A stretch of 64,000 bases of DNA from Alistipes sp. (GCA_017403125.1 JAFQOR010000029.1:1-64000), one strand, 5' to 3'. Counted from the first letter of the stretch, positions 8,254 to 17,708 are shown. The notes: generated by a model not told the origin, from the sequence alone. Program-made: numbers and translations.

Positions 8254-8523
8254 ATGAGGATTAAGGAGCAGTTCAAGGTGCGAGAGATGGCGGGAGAAAA
8301 TGTTGTCATAATGCAAGGCAGGCATGGCAGCGACCTCACTCGCATAATTTCCCTAAACGACAGCGCCTTATATCTGTGGCAGAAGGTTAATGGCCACAAC
8401 TTCGACTGCGACGATATTGCCCAACTCCTTGTCGAGCGTTACGACATCGACAACGAAACGGCCCTCAACGACGCTAAACGCTGGATTGCCAAACTCGAAG
8501 AGTGTGGACTAATCGAAAATTAA
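8254..8523 (+). CDS. Orphan PqqD-family peptide chaperone
   Basis: An 89-residue protein with the PqqD fold pattern: an N-terminal strand pair, the conserved RIISLNDSALYLWQ block (helix after a strand), a linker, and a winged-helix end with DDIAQLLVERYDI and a final helix ending ECGLIEN. PqqD proteins bind precursor peptides and present them to radical SAM enzymes during peptide maturation. Here there is no radical SAM enzyme, no precursor peptide gene and no transporter nearby. Lone PqqD-like genes occur in Bacteroidota, and their job is not settled. It has its own promoter, divergent from recQ, and is followed by the metal-related genes; a functional link is not shown. Confidence 0.75.
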   Translation: MRIKEQFKVREMAGENVVIMQGRHGSDLTRIISLNDSALYLWQKVNGHNFDCDDIAQLLVERYDIDNETALNDAKRWIAKLEECGLIEN

Positions 8524-8600
8524 ACAGCGATTGAAGTATAGCATCAAGACGAGGCAGAGAAGTTTTTTGGGGAGAGGGAGAATGGAGGATTAAAGGTAGC

Positions 8601-9041
8601 ATGAACGCAAAAAAGATGGCATACACGTTGAGCATGGTGGTTATATACGTAACCGCCACGATGCTTTCGTCGCTATCAATTCTGCTCTGCGACCACGAAC
8701 ATCACGACCACGACAGCAGCCACCACAACGAACACTGCTGCTGCCACTGCACAACGGCAGATGAGCATATAGCCCATCTTTCGGATGGTTGCTGCGACCA
8801 CCACCACACAACTCTTGGTGAGCGTATTACGCAATACGTAGTTAGCGAAAAACGCAACAATATACAAGATGGTGCCACACTATTTCTGGCTTACGCCCCC
8901 CTCTGCATTTTCGAGGAGTTGAATAGCGTGCCCAAGCCATGCGTGGCAGCCCATCCCATACTTCATGGCGATGAAGCCGAGCCGCTACGGGCGGCATACA
9001 CATCTCCAAGGTCGCTACGCGCACCCCCGGCATTGGCATAA
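8601..9041 (+). CDS. His/Cys-rich membrane-anchored metal protein (DUF6769-like)
   Basis: A 146-residue protein. A hydrophobic signal or anchor segment at residues 8-29 is followed by a dense metal-ligand stretch: HEHHDHD from about 32, HHNEHCCCHC at 41-50, and CCDHHH at 64-69. The C-terminal half has no clear motif. Such proteins are found just upstream of TonB-dependent receptors with an HMA protein in Bacteroidales (DUF6769-type). The ligand set suits copper, zinc or a similar soft metal in the periplasm. It is the first gene of a likely operon with the receptor and the HMA protein. The family name is from recall of context, so moderately sure; metal binding is well supported by composition. 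Confidence 0.7.
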   Translation: MNAKKMAYTLSMVVIYVTATMLSSLSILLCDHEHHDHDSSHHNEHCCCHCTTADEHIAHLSDGCCDHHHTTLGERITQYVVSEKRNNIQDGATLFLAYAPLCIFEELNSVPKPCVAAHPILHGDEAEPLRAAYTSPRSLRAPPALA

Positions 9042-9160
9042 TTCTACGCCACAGCATCTGCTGTGCACCACATTGTCGTGCGTAACGCTTGATGATACGC
9101 ACCACAGACAACGGATATCTTCCGAAATTAGTAGTAATAAATGCCCATAGCTATAACAAA

Positions 9161-11539
9161 ATGAAAAAATCAATTTTTACCCTGCTCATAGCCCTTGTAA
9201 TGATACCCACAATGGCTGCGGCACAGCGCAACCTCACCGGTAAGGTTATCGCACAGAGCGACCAGACACCCATGCCCGGAGCAGCCGTATATTGGCTCAA
9301 TACCACCGAAGGCGTGGTAACAGACCTTAACGGAGAGTTCACAATCAAGCGCGTGAGCGGATTCAACACCCTTGTCGTAGAGTACCTATCGATGGAGAGG
9401 GTTGAGATGGAGATAGACAAAGATACGAACGACATATGCATTGAGTTGCGCGAGGCAAGCGTAAATATCGAGTCGGTAGTCATAAGTTCAACGCAACGAG
9501 GCAACTATGCCAAACAGAGCGGCATCACGCGTCAGGAGCAAATATCGTTTGCCGGATTGTGTAAGATGGCGTGCTGCTCGCTTGCCGAATCATTCGAGAA
9601 CTCGGCATCGGTAACTGTGGGTTATAGTGATGCCATATCGGGTGCTCGACAGATTAAGATGCTCGGTTTGGCAGGAACATACACACAGATTCTCGACGAG
9701 AACCGCCCCATAATGCAGGGTGCAGGTGCTGCGTATGGTTTGAGTTATACGCCCGGTATGTGGCTTAACTCGATACAGGTGTCAAAGGGTGTCGCATCCG
9801 TAACTGCGGGTCACGAGGCCATCACAGGACAGATTAACCTCGAACACCGCAAGCCCACCGACGACGAGCGCTTCTTCCTCAACCTCTACTTCGACTCGGA
9901 GCTTCGTCCCGAGATTAACGTCTCGTCGGCAATACCCCTGAAAGAGGATAAGAGCCTCTCGACGGTAATTATGGCACACGGCTCGCTCGACACCTCGTCG
10001 CACGACATGAACCACGACGGCTTTGTGGATATGCCCAAGGCAAACCAGATAAACGTGGCCAACAAGTGGTTGTGGCAAACACCAACAGGAATACAGCTGC
10101 GTTGGGGATGGAAGGTTGTGAATGAGAATCGTCTCGGTGGTCAGGTAGGTTACAAGAAGAGCCTCTACGACCAGATGGTAAACGACCCGCTCAATACCCT
10201 CTATGGCTCGAAGATTCACAACCGCAACATCAACGCCTACGCCAAGCTCGGTCTGCCCATAGGCCCGGAGCGTACATTTACGGGGGACATGGCAGATGCC
10301 GTGCAGAACAACTTCGCAATGATTCTGGACTACGACAACTACCTAACGGGCTCGTACTTTGGTCTGAATACCGTAGATGTGTTGGAGAACACGTTGCGTT
10401 TCAGCGGCACTTATGCCCACTACTTCTCGGAGCGCTCGTCGTTGAATGCCGGAGCTTCGCTCTACGTACGATTGAGCGACAACGAGTATGTGCAGCGCAA
10501 CCCCATTGCCAATAGCGAGAACCCGGTGTGGATAGGTGCTGCCAACGTGATTGAGCCTGGTCTATTTGCCGAATATACCTACAATATCGAGGAGAAGTTC
10601 TCACTCGTAGTGGGTCTGCGCGGCGACTACGCAGCGATAGGCGGCGACTACTACATCACCAACAAGGATAACAACCGTCGCTTCCTTATCACACCGCGTT
10701 CGCACATACGTTGGAGCATCACGCCTCGCACAACACTCCGCGCATCGGCGGGTCTTGGATCACGTCGTCAGAACCTTATCACCGATAATATCTGGATGAT
10801 GACAACCTCACGCGACATACGCTTCAAGGATGGCTTTGCAACAGGCGGCGACGACATGGAGCAGGCGCTGACCGTCGGAGGTAGCATCTCGCAGACATTC
10901 CGTCTGGCGCAGGACGACATGGCTACCATCAGTTTCGACTACTTCCGCTCGCAATTCTTCAACACCATGGTCTTTGACCAAGAGACGAGCGACAACTCGA
11001 TTCTTATCTACAACAGCACCGGCAAGTCGTTTACCGACAACTACCAGATTGACTTCAACTGGACGCCCTTCCGAGGTTTCGACCTCTTTGCCACATTCCG
11101 CTACACCAATGCCAAGATGACATTGGAACGCAACGGAGAGGAGATACTCGTCGAGCGACCTTTGACATCGCGCTACAAGGGTCTTATCAACATTCAATAC
11201 GCCGTGCAGCGTTGGGTATTCGACGTCACAGCACAGCTCAATGGTCCTGTGCGTTTACCCCAGCTCGATGGTAACCTCGATGCAGCTGTAAACAACCCCA
11301 CAACATCGCCCATCTACCCGATGTTCTATGCACAGGTGAGCTACAAGATAAGCAACCTCACGCTGTATGCCGGCTGTGAGAATATTGCCAACTATATTCA
11401 GGGTCGTGGCTCGCACGGTAATAAGCCCATTATCATGGATGGTGCAACGCCCTACGACCCGGGCTTCAACTCATCGATGGTATGGGGACCGCTGATGGGA
11501 CGTAAGTTCTACGTAGGTTTGCGACTTAACATTTACTAA
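9161..11539 (+). CDS. TonB-dependent receptor, metal-linked
   Basis: A 792-residue outer membrane receptor. I chose the ATG at 9161 because it starts a clean signal peptide (MKKSIFTLLIALVMIPTMAAA); the frame is open from 9089. Residues 25-105 form a carboxypeptidase-regulatory-like domain (LTGKVIAQSDQTPMPGAAVY), then a plug domain (SARQIKMLGLAGTYTQILDE in the plug core) and a 22-strand type barrel ending in GRKFYVGLRLNIY with a terminal aromatic residue. Such proteins take up bound ligands across the outer membrane using TonB energy. The flanking His/Cys-rich protein and HMA protein suggest a metal or metal complex as cargo, an inference from context. Confidence 0.88.
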   Translation: MKKSIFTLLIALVMIPTMAAAQRNLTGKVIAQSDQTPMPGAAVYWLNTTEGVVTDLNGEFTIKRVSGFNTLVVEYLSMERVEMEIDKDTNDICIELREASVNIESVVISSTQRGNYAKQSGITRQEQISFAGLCKMACCSLAESFENSASVTVGYSDAISGARQIKMLGLAGTYTQILDENRPIMQGAGAAYGLSYTPGMWLNSIQVSKGVASVTAGHEAITGQINLEHRKPTDDERFFLNLYFDSELRPEINVSSAIPLKEDKSLSTVIMAHGSLDTSSHDMNHDGFVDMPKANQINVANKWLWQTPTGIQLRWGWKVVNENRLGGQVGYKKSLYDQMVNDPLNTLYGSKIHNRNINAYAKLGLPIGPERTFTGDMADAVQNNFAMILDYDNYLTGSYFGLNTVDVLENTLRFSGTYAHYFSERSSLNAGASLYVRLSDNEYVQRNPIANSENPVWIGAANVIEPGLFAEYTYNIEEKFSLVVGLRGDYAAIGGDYYITNKDNNRRFLITPRSHIRWSITPRTTLRASAGLGSRRQNLITDNIWMMTTSRDIRFKDGFATGGDDMEQALTVGGSISQTFRLAQDDMATISFDYFRSQFFNTMVFDQETSDNSILIYNSTGKSFTDNYQIDFNWTPFRGFDLFATFRYTNAKMTLERNGEEILVERPLTSRYKGLINIQYAVQRWVFDVTAQLNGPVRLPQLDGNLDAAVNNPTTSPIYPMFYAQVSYKISNLTLYAGCENIANYIQGRGSHGNKPIIMDGATPYDPGFNSSMVWGPLMGRKFYVGLRLNIY

Positions 11540-11575
11540 TACTAAACAAAACAACTATTAAAACAATAAACCACT

Positions 11576-11878
11576 ATGAAGAAGTTTATTTCATTGTGCC
11601 TCGTAGCCATGTTTGCTATCGGAATCGGCTCGGCACAGCAGCCCCAGAAGGCAGAGAAGAGGAGTGTGACAACCGAGTTTGCAACCAGCATTGACTGTCC
11701 GGGTTGCGCCAAGAAGGTGACCAATACTATCCCCTACGAAAAGGGTGTTAAGGATGTACAAATCGACCTCGACACCAAGACCGTAACTGTAACATACGAC
11801 CCCACAAAGACAAATGACGAGGCGTTGGTAAAGGCATTTGCCAAGATTAAGATTGAGGCAGAGCCCAAGAAGAAGTAA
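11576..11878 (+). CDS. Secreted heavy-metal-associated (HMA) protein
   Basis: A 100-residue protein with a signal peptide (MKKFISLCLVAMFAIGIGSA) and one HMA fold of about 65 residues. The metal-binding motif is IDCPGCAKKV, with Cys41 and Cys44 in CxxC. The later DVQIDLDTKTVTVTYD strand pair is typical of CopZ/MerP-like domains. It is predicted to bind a soft metal ion such as Cu(I) in the periplasm and hand it on. It lies 36 bases after the receptor gene, and a very strong terminator follows, closing the three-gene unit. No P-type ATPase is encoded nearby. Confidence 0.9.
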   Translation: MKKFISLCLVAMFAIGIGSAQQPQKAEKRSVTTEFATSIDCPGCAKKVTNTIPYEKGVKDVQIDLDTKTVTVTYDPTKTNDEALVKAFAKIKIEAEPKKK

Positions 11879-11901
11879 TTGTCGAGAATATTTGGTCACG
11901 A

Positions 11902-11944
11902 AAAGAGAGTACCGGCATTGTATGATGCCGGTACTCTCTTTGCT
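11902..11944 (+). terminator. Terminator of the metal operon
   Basis: A perfect 17-bp stem, AAAGAGAGTACCGGCAT (11902-11918) with its complement at 11925-11941, and a 6-base loop. It lies 23 bases after the HMA gene. Confidence 0.85.
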
Positions 11945-12021
11945 ATATGGGCAAGGTGAAGGTATTGGCATAACTTATGACACCATAGCTATTTCTGATT
12001 TGCAAGTATCAAATATTGGCT

Positions 12022-12029
12022 TACCTTTG
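12022..12029 (+). promoter_or_regulatory. Promoter of the RIC gene, TACCTTTG
   Basis: TACCTTTG with TTTG at 11999-12002, 19 bases upstream: a near-ideal Bacteroidota housekeeping promoter. Predicted leader to the ATG at 12070 is about 37 bases. Confidence 0.65.
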
Positions 12030-12069
12030 CAAGCGATAAAAGTAAATAAAAAAATCAAATATATCGAAT

Positions 12070-12798
12070 ATGGATAGAAAAAATTATGCACAGCGCAGTG
12101 TTGGCTCAATCGTAAACGAGAGTTTCGCCACGGCACGCATCTTCAAATATTTTGGCATCGACTTCTGCTGCGGAGGGCACCTCACACTCGACGAGGCATG
12201 CATCAATGCAAATGCCGATATCGACAAGGTTATAGACGCAATAGAGGGCAGTAGCGAGCAGACGGCGGAGGCAATACCCTTTGACAGTTGGCCCACCGAC
12301 CTGCTTATTGACTATGTTCTGAAAATCCACCACCGCAACATTCGCGCAAAGGGGCCCGAACTATTGGAGCTTATTCGCAAGGTGGCAACACACCACGCAG
12401 ATAGACACCCCGAGCTTTTGCAACTTGCCGAGTTCTTTGAGCGATCGCTCGACGATTTGGAGAGCCACCTGCAAAAAGAGGAGCAGGTGCTCTTCCCCTA
12501 CTGCTACGGCCTCTTCGAGGCAAACATGCAGGGCGAGACTTACCAGAAGATGCACTGTGGCACAGTTGCTAACCCCATACGCGTAATGCTACGTGAGCAC
12601 CACGACGAGGGTACGCGCTACAAATTCATACGCTCGCTAATGCACAACTTCGTGGCACCGGAAGATGCGTGCGCCAGCTACCGCCTGATGCTCACCGATT
12701 TGGAGGAGTTTATGGATGCCTTGTTCGAACATATCCACATCGAGAATAACATCCTCTTCCCGCGTTTCGTAGAGCTCGAAACAGAGACCGTACGATAG
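12070..12798 (+). CDS. ric: Iron-sulfur cluster repair di-iron protein (RIC)
   Basis: A RIC/YtfE/ScdA family protein of 242 residues, involved in repairing iron-sulfur clusters damaged by nitric oxide or oxidants. The N-terminal DUF542-type domain carries the FCCGGHLTLDEAC motif at about residues 35-47. The hemerythrin-like domain supplies the di-iron ligands: KIHHRN, HHADRHPEL, a HLQKEEQVLFPY helix, LREHHDEG and EHIHIENNILFPRF. The length is standard. It stands alone between a strong promoter and a terminator. In an anaerobe it would protect iron-sulfur enzymes during host nitrosative stress; that role is known for the family and inferred here. Confidence 0.95.
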   Translation: MDRKNYAQRSVGSIVNESFATARIFKYFGIDFCCGGHLTLDEACINANADIDKVIDAIEGSSEQTAEAIPFDSWPTDLLIDYVLKIHHRNIRAKGPELLELIRKVATHHADRHPELLQLAEFFERSLDDLESHLQKEEQVLFPYCYGLFEANMQGETYQKMHCGTVANPIRVMLREHHDEGTRYKFIRSLMHNFVAPEDACASYRLMLTDLEEFMDALFEHIHIENNILFPRFVELETETVR

Positions 12799-12854
12799 CG
12801 TTATTTGTGCGCAGCAAAACGCTATCAAAGTATCCATATCATAGTCCTACTTAC

Positions 12855-12897
12855 ATGACCGATAGGGGGTTATCCATGCCTCTATGTCGGTCATATT
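12855..12897 (+). terminator. Terminator after ric
   Basis: ATGACCGA-TAGGGG pairs with CCTCTA-TGTCGGTCAT across a loop, followed by ATTTTAT. It lies about 55 bases after the stop codon. Confidence 0.7.
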
Positions 12898-13018
12898 TTA
12901 TACACTACGCTCATAAGCTTCCACAGTCCGGTTCGGGATTTGAGAGCAATACACCCAAATCTTGGTTCGGAGCTTGCACTATTATTGTTTTATCTGCTGT
13001 TTTTTCAATCTTTTTTCG

Positions 13019-13026
13019 TAACTTTG
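13019..13026 (+). promoter_or_regulatory. yfhO promoter, TAACTTTG
   Basis: TAACTTTG, predicted start near 13030 and a leader of about 24 bases to the ATG at 13054. The frame runs open further upstream, but the promoter supports the later start. Confidence 0.5.
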
Positions 13027-13053
13027 GGCGATAATTTATCTTTTTTGCAAACT

Positions 13054-15669
13054 ATGTCAAACGAAACAATAAAGAGCATATTAACCAGATACGTTCTGCC
13101 ATGGGCGGTGGGACTTGTCAGCTTCTGGGTTGTAAGCAACCACTACTTCGCGCCACAAAACGAGGGCAAAGCATTGGGGCAGCACGACGTTGTTCAGTAT
13201 GCCGGCATGTCGCAAGATATCAAAGAGCACCGCGAGGCTACGGGCGAAGACCCACAATGGACGGGAAATATGTTTGGTGGTATGCCCGCCTACCTTATCG
13301 ATGTGGAGTACCCGACGCAGGATGTTAAGCAGACTGTGGGAGATATTCCGAAGGCTGTGGGAGACCCCATGAACATGATATTCTTTGCTATGGTGATGAT
13401 GATGCTCGCCGTGGTGCTCATGGGCATAAATCCATGGATAGGCATCGTTGCAGGTCTGGCTTATGGCCTATCAACCTACTTCTTCCTAATCATCGACGCA
13501 GGACACATAACCAAGATGTGGGCGCTGGTATATGCCCCCCCGATGGTTGCCTCCGTATGGTACACGCTACGCCGCAACATGTGGGCAGGAGCCACACTCA
13601 CGGCACTCTTTGGCTCGTTGGAGTTGGGAGCCAACCACGTACAGATAACCTACTACTTCCTCATAGCATGCTTCGCCCTATGGCTCAGCGAGATGTGGTA
13701 TGCACATAGGGAGCATGTGTGGCGCTCGTTTGGCAAGCGCACGCTGTTACTCTTCGTCGCAGGCGTGCTCGCCGTAGGCTCTAACTTTGCCCCACTGTGG
13801 TACACCATGGCACACAAAGACTCAACAGCACGCGGCACATCCGAAGTGCTTACCGAGGATGAGGCTCGCCAAAAGAAGATTAGGTGGAATACGGCGTGGA
13901 GCTATGGCAAGGCCGAGAGCCTGAATATGCTTGTGGCAAACTACAAAGGACACTCCTCGGCAAAGGCGGCAGATGGAGTGGATGCCTACCTCAACTCGCC
14001 GGAGATGAACGACTTTATCACCGAATGGTCGCTAACCGACATAAGTTATGACCTTGCAAACAGCTACCACGACCTCAGCGCAGAGCAGATATACCCCGAG
14101 ATAAAGTATGCCTACGATGCCAAAGATAGCTATATCTGCAACTACGTCGAACAGTATAACGAGCAGACAAAGAGCATACTGCACAGCGTGGCGTCGTCGT
14201 ACTGGGGCGAGCAGCCCGGTACGGGAGGTCCTACGTATATCGGTGCTGTTGTCATCTTCCTTGCCCTCATGGGGTTGATGCTCACATCGCCACGCAACCG
14301 CTGGTGGATACTTATCGTGTCGCTCTTTGCACTGCTTCTGGCTTGGGGAAGCAATCTTATGGGCTTCTACGAGTTCACTTTCGACTACCTCCCCGGCTAC
14401 AAAAACTTCCGCACGGTATCCATGGCGTTGGTCATCATCGAGTGGAGCGCACCCCTACTTGCCGCCATAGCGCTATGGCACCTTTGGCGCATGGAGATCT
14501 CGTTCAAGGCTCTTGCACGCCGCGTGGCCATTGCCTGTGGCATCATAGCCGTTGGCCTGATGCTTATGCTAAACAATACGGGCGACTACGGCGTAGCCAC
14601 GCTCAACGAATATCTTGGCAACGAGTGGTGGGTAGAGCAGTTGAAAGAGGTTGTTGCCAATGGTCGCCGCGCGGCATTCATGGCAGATATGTGGCGTACG
14701 GTAGGCTACGTGACCATCTCCGCAGCAGTCGTACTCGGATATGCATGGTTGCGCCAGAGCAGATACATAACAAACATCAAGCGAGAGTGGGCGCTCGTTG
14801 GCAGCATGACGGCCATATGCGGAGTGCTTATCGTCATGGATATGCAGGGTGTCAATGACCGCTATATGGGCGAAGATAAGTGGACAAAGAGGCGAGAGGC
14901 ACCAATAGCGCAGAGCGCCGCCGATAGGGAGATTCTCAAAGATAAAGAGATTGGTTATCGCGTCTTCGATTGCGACAACACCGCAACTGCACGCGCATCC
15001 TTCTTCCACCGCTCGGTAGATGGATACCACGGAGCAAAATTGGGTCGCTATGAGGATGTACTAAATCGCTATATCTACCAGATGGACGAGGATGTGCTGG
15101 CGATGCTCAACACCAAATATATCATCAGCAACGGCTCGGTTATACCCCTCGACAGCTATGGCGCAGCGTGGTTTGTGGCGATGCCCACCTACGCATCTAC
15201 CCCCATCGAGGAGTTCGAAGCGTTGGGCACTTGCGATCTGCGCAACAGCGCCATCGTAGCACACTCCGTATCGGGCTTGGAGGAGAGATACTCCACCGCA
15301 GGCAATATAGCGCTTACGGAGTATGCTCCCAACTACCTGAAATATGAGTACACGGCGCCAACGGAGGTGCTCGCCATATTCTCCGAGATATACTTCCCCG
15401 ATGGATGGAGCGCATATATCGATGGTGTGGAGGCAGAGTACTTCTGTGCCGACTACATCCTGCGTGGCATGGAGCTGCCGGCAGGCGAACATGTCGTAGA
15501 GTGGCGATTCAAGGCTCCAAACTGGGGCATGGCAACAGCAATAACGGGCATCGCCTCATGGCTCATACTCATAGCCCTCGTATTGCTCGTAACAGCCCCA
15601 TTGAGCAGACGCTACATCACACCCCACATCAAGGCGTGGTACGCCAACACCCGAACACGAACAAAATAA
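13054..15669 (+). CDS. YfhO family membrane protein
   Basis: A large integral membrane protein of 871 residues. It starts with a hydrophobic helix (YVLPWAVGLVSFWVV) and has at least ten further membrane segments, in two blocks (about residues 100-260 and 390-600), then a final helix near residue 845 before a basic tail. The soluble region between about 630 and 840 has the YfhO-type sequence YHGAKLGRYEDVLNRY and a C-terminal beta domain (YFPDGWSAYIDGVEAEY). The family resembles glycosyltransferases of the GT-C type and is linked to cell-surface polymer glycosylation in Gram-positives. In Bacteroidota the substrate is unknown. The start follows a promoter; ftsX begins 16 bases after the stop. 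Confidence 0.85.
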   Translation: MSNETIKSILTRYVLPWAVGLVSFWVVSNHYFAPQNEGKALGQHDVVQYAGMSQDIKEHREATGEDPQWTGNMFGGMPAYLIDVEYPTQDVKQTVGDIPKAVGDPMNMIFFAMVMMMLAVVLMGINPWIGIVAGLAYGLSTYFFLIIDAGHITKMWALVYAPPMVASVWYTLRRNMWAGATLTALFGSLELGANHVQITYYFLIACFALWLSEMWYAHREHVWRSFGKRTLLLFVAGVLAVGSNFAPLWYTMAHKDSTARGTSEVLTEDEARQKKIRWNTAWSYGKAESLNMLVANYKGHSSAKAADGVDAYLNSPEMNDFITEWSLTDISYDLANSYHDLSAEQIYPEIKYAYDAKDSYICNYVEQYNEQTKSILHSVASSYWGEQPGTGGPTYIGAVVIFLALMGLMLTSPRNRWWILIVSLFALLLAWGSNLMGFYEFTFDYLPGYKNFRTVSMALVIIEWSAPLLAAIALWHLWRMEISFKALARRVAIACGIIAVGLMLMLNNTGDYGVATLNEYLGNEWWVEQLKEVVANGRRAAFMADMWRTVGYVTISAAVVLGYAWLRQSRYITNIKREWALVGSMTAICGVLIVMDMQGVNDRYMGEDKWTKRREAPIAQSAADREILKDKEIGYRVFDCDNTATARASFFHRSVDGYHGAKLGRYEDVLNRYIYQMDEDVLAMLNTKYIISNGSVIPLDSYGAAWFVAMPTYASTPIEEFEALGTCDLRNSAIVAHSVSGLEERYSTAGNIALTEYAPNYLKYEYTAPTEVLAIFSEIYFPDGWSAYIDGVEAEYFCADYILRGMELPAGEHVVEWRFKAPNWGMATAITGIASWLILIALVLLVTAPLSRRYITPHIKAWYANTRTRTK

Positions 15670-15685
15670 AGCGATTAGGATAGTT

Positions 15686-16579
15686 ATGGCAAACAACAAG
15701 GAGAGACGCATACGTCGCAAGGTTCGACGCTCCTACATCATCTCTACATTCAGCATCAGCCTTGTGCTGTTCCTATTAGGAGCCGTAGGCTACATCACCG
15801 CCTCGACACTTGTGGCAGCATACGAGCACCGCAACAATATAAGCATCCTCGTGGAGCTCTCGGACGAGCTCCCCGCAGGCGAACGCGAGGAGCTGCAAAG
15901 TCTGCTCGAAGCGCGCGAGGAGGTGAAGCAGGTGACGTTCGTAGGCAAAGAGGAGCTATTCAACGACCCCGAGTTTCGTAGCCGCATAGACTTTCCCATC
16001 GACGAGAGCATAATAACGACCAATCCCATGTTGGACTGCTATGAGGTCGATCTGAACAGCGACTACATATCGAGCGAGGCGATAGATGCGTTCAAGAGCG
16101 AAGTTGAGAGCCTTCCGGGCATTGAGCATGTCAGCGCTCCATCGATAGAGAGCATCGACGATATGCAACACAACCTGAACTCCGTAACACTCGCCCTCGC
16201 CATATTTCTCGGAGTGTTGCTCATAATCTCAATCCTGCTGCTCAACAATACAATACGTCTGGCAATATACTCGAAGCGCTACCTCATAAATACCATGAAG
16301 TTGGTAGGAGCAACAAAGTGGTATATCATGCGTCCATTTATTGGCAGCGCACTGAAACAGGGCATATCGGCGGGCGTGGTGGCAAGCATCCTACTCCTCC
16401 TATCGGTATATGGCATCGAGAGCATCATGCCTCGCAGCATCTCTCTCATAGGCTACTACGAGGTGGGCATAATCGTTGGAGGACTTGTCGTGTTGGGCGT
16501 AATCATCACGGTTGTGTTCAGCGCACTCTCGGTAAACAACTTCGTGAATATGAAGTCTAATAAGATACACCTCTACTAA
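15686..16579 (+). CDS. ftsX: Cell division protein FtsX
   Basis: FtsX is the membrane partner of the ATPase FtsE; together they signal to peptidoglycan hydrolases at the division site. The 297-residue protein has a basic cytoplasmic N terminus, one membrane helix (residues 18-41), a periplasmic domain with the VKQVTFVGKEELF and VEVDLNSD-like parts, and three C-terminal helices. The FtsX signature around TMKLVGATKWYIMRPFIG (residues 200-217) is intact. ftsE is not adjacent. An EnvC-like protein, the usual periplasmic partner, is encoded at 54 kb. It heads a run with the DUF3098 and uppP genes. Confidence 0.93.
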   Translation: MANNKERRIRRKVRRSYIISTFSISLVLFLLGAVGYITASTLVAAYEHRNNISILVELSDELPAGEREELQSLLEAREEVKQVTFVGKEELFNDPEFRSRIDFPIDESIITTNPMLDCYEVDLNSDYISSEAIDAFKSEVESLPGIEHVSAPSIESIDDMQHNLNSVTLALAIFLGVLLIISILLLNNTIRLAIYSKRYLINTMKLVGATKWYIMRPFIGSALKQGISAGVVASILLLLSVYGIESIMPRSISLIGYYEVGIIVGGLVVLGVIITVVFSALSVNNFVNMKSNKIHLY

Positions 16580-16621
16580 AAGCAACTCGCTATTAACGTA
16601 ACTGCATAAATTGTTAAGTAT

Positions 16622-16906
16622 ATGAGATTTAGCACAAGTAATAAACCCTCGACAGAGGAGCGCAACGACCAAGAGCGCAGAGCGATGCCGTTCAGCAAGC
16701 AAAACTACAAACTGATGCTTATCGGACTCGCTATCATAGCACTCGGATTCCTGCTGATGGCGGGTGGTGGCGACCACACAGCAACACACTTCGATGACTC
16801 GATATACTCGTTTCGTCGCATAGTTCTCGCCCCGATAGTCGTGATTGCGGGTTTCGTATTCGAGATTTACGCCATCATGAAGCGTTTCCCTACATCAAAA
16901 AACTAA
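16622..16906 (+). CDS. DUF3098 family small membrane protein
   Basis: A 94-residue protein with a polar N terminus, then two membrane helices (about residues 29-48 and 60-85) separated by a short loop with GGGDHTATHFDDSIYSFRR. This is the usual architecture of DUF3098, which in Bacteroidota lies between ftsX and uppP, exactly as here (42 bases after ftsX, 7 before uppP). The conserved placement suggests a part in envelope or division, but no function is established. Confidence 0.85.
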   Translation: MRFSTSNKPSTEERNDQERRAMPFSKQNYKLMLIGLAIIALGFLLMAGGGDHTATHFDDSIYSFRRIVLAPIVVIAGFVFEIYAIMKRFPTSKN

Positions 16907-16913
16907 TCGCAAG

Positions 16914-17708
16914 GTGGAGACAATCGAAGCTATATCACTCGGTGCCGTACAAGGACTTACGGAGTTTCTGCCCGTATCGAGTAGCGGACATCTTCAACTC
17001 GCCAAGGAGCTTATGGGTGTGGAGTTGGAGAATAACCTCCTCTTCGACATTACGCTACATGCAGCCACCGTATTGAGCACCATCGTGGTGCTGTGGAGCG
17101 AGATATGGGGACTTGTTAAAGGGCTCTTTTCGCGCGGATACAACGACGAGAAGCGTTACATCCTTAAACTCGTTGTTTCGATGTTGCCCATAGGCGTTGT
17201 AGGACTACTTCTTCGCCACGACATAGACGCCATGCTCGCCTCGGAGTATATAATGCTCATCGTAGGAGGCATGCTTCTGCTCACAGCCGCCCTGCTTGCC
17301 TTCGCATTCTATGCCCGACCACGCCAGAAGCAGACAATATCCTATCGCGACGCCTTCGTCATAGGCACAGCGCAAGCCGTCGCTTCGATGCCGGGACTCT
17401 CACGCTCGGGAACAACCATCGCTACGGGCATACTGCTTGGCAACGCCAAGGCTGCGGTTGCCACATTCTCGTTTTTGATGGTGCTCGCCCCGATTATGGG
17501 ACAGCTCCTACTCGATGTTGCCGATGGGGGCTTTGCCACAAGCAACATAGGCACGATGCCACTTGTTGCAGGATTTCTAACCTCGTTTATTGTGGGCTGC
17601 TTCGCCTGTCGTTTTATGATTAACATGGTCAAGCGAGGCAAACTCATATGGTTTGCCCTATATTGTGCTATCGTAGGAGCAGTCGCCATAGGCTCATACC
17701 TTTTTTAA
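16914..17708 (+). CDS. uppP: Undecaprenyl-diphosphate phosphatase
   Basis: UppP (BacA) removes a phosphate from undecaprenyl diphosphate, recycling the lipid carrier for peptidoglycan and surface glycans. The 264-residue, multi-helix protein has both active-site motifs: EFLPVSSSGHLQLA near residue 17 and PGLSRSGTTIATGI near residue 160. The start codon is GTG at 16914, preceded by AAG; the protein begins as METIEAI. It is the third gene of the ftsX cluster. Its partner UppS, which makes the carrier, is encoded at 39 kb. Confidence 0.96.
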   Translation: METIEAISLGAVQGLTEFLPVSSSGHLQLAKELMGVELENNLLFDITLHAATVLSTIVVLWSEIWGLVKGLFSRGYNDEKRYILKLVVSMLPIGVVGLLLRHDIDAMLASEYIMLIVGGMLLLTAALLAFAFYARPRQKQTISYRDAFVIGTAQAVASMPGLSRSGTTIATGILLGNAKAAVATFSFLMVLAPIMGQLLLDVADGGFATSNIGTMPLVAGFLTSFIVGCFACRFMINMVKRGKLIWFALYCAIVGAVAIGSYLF

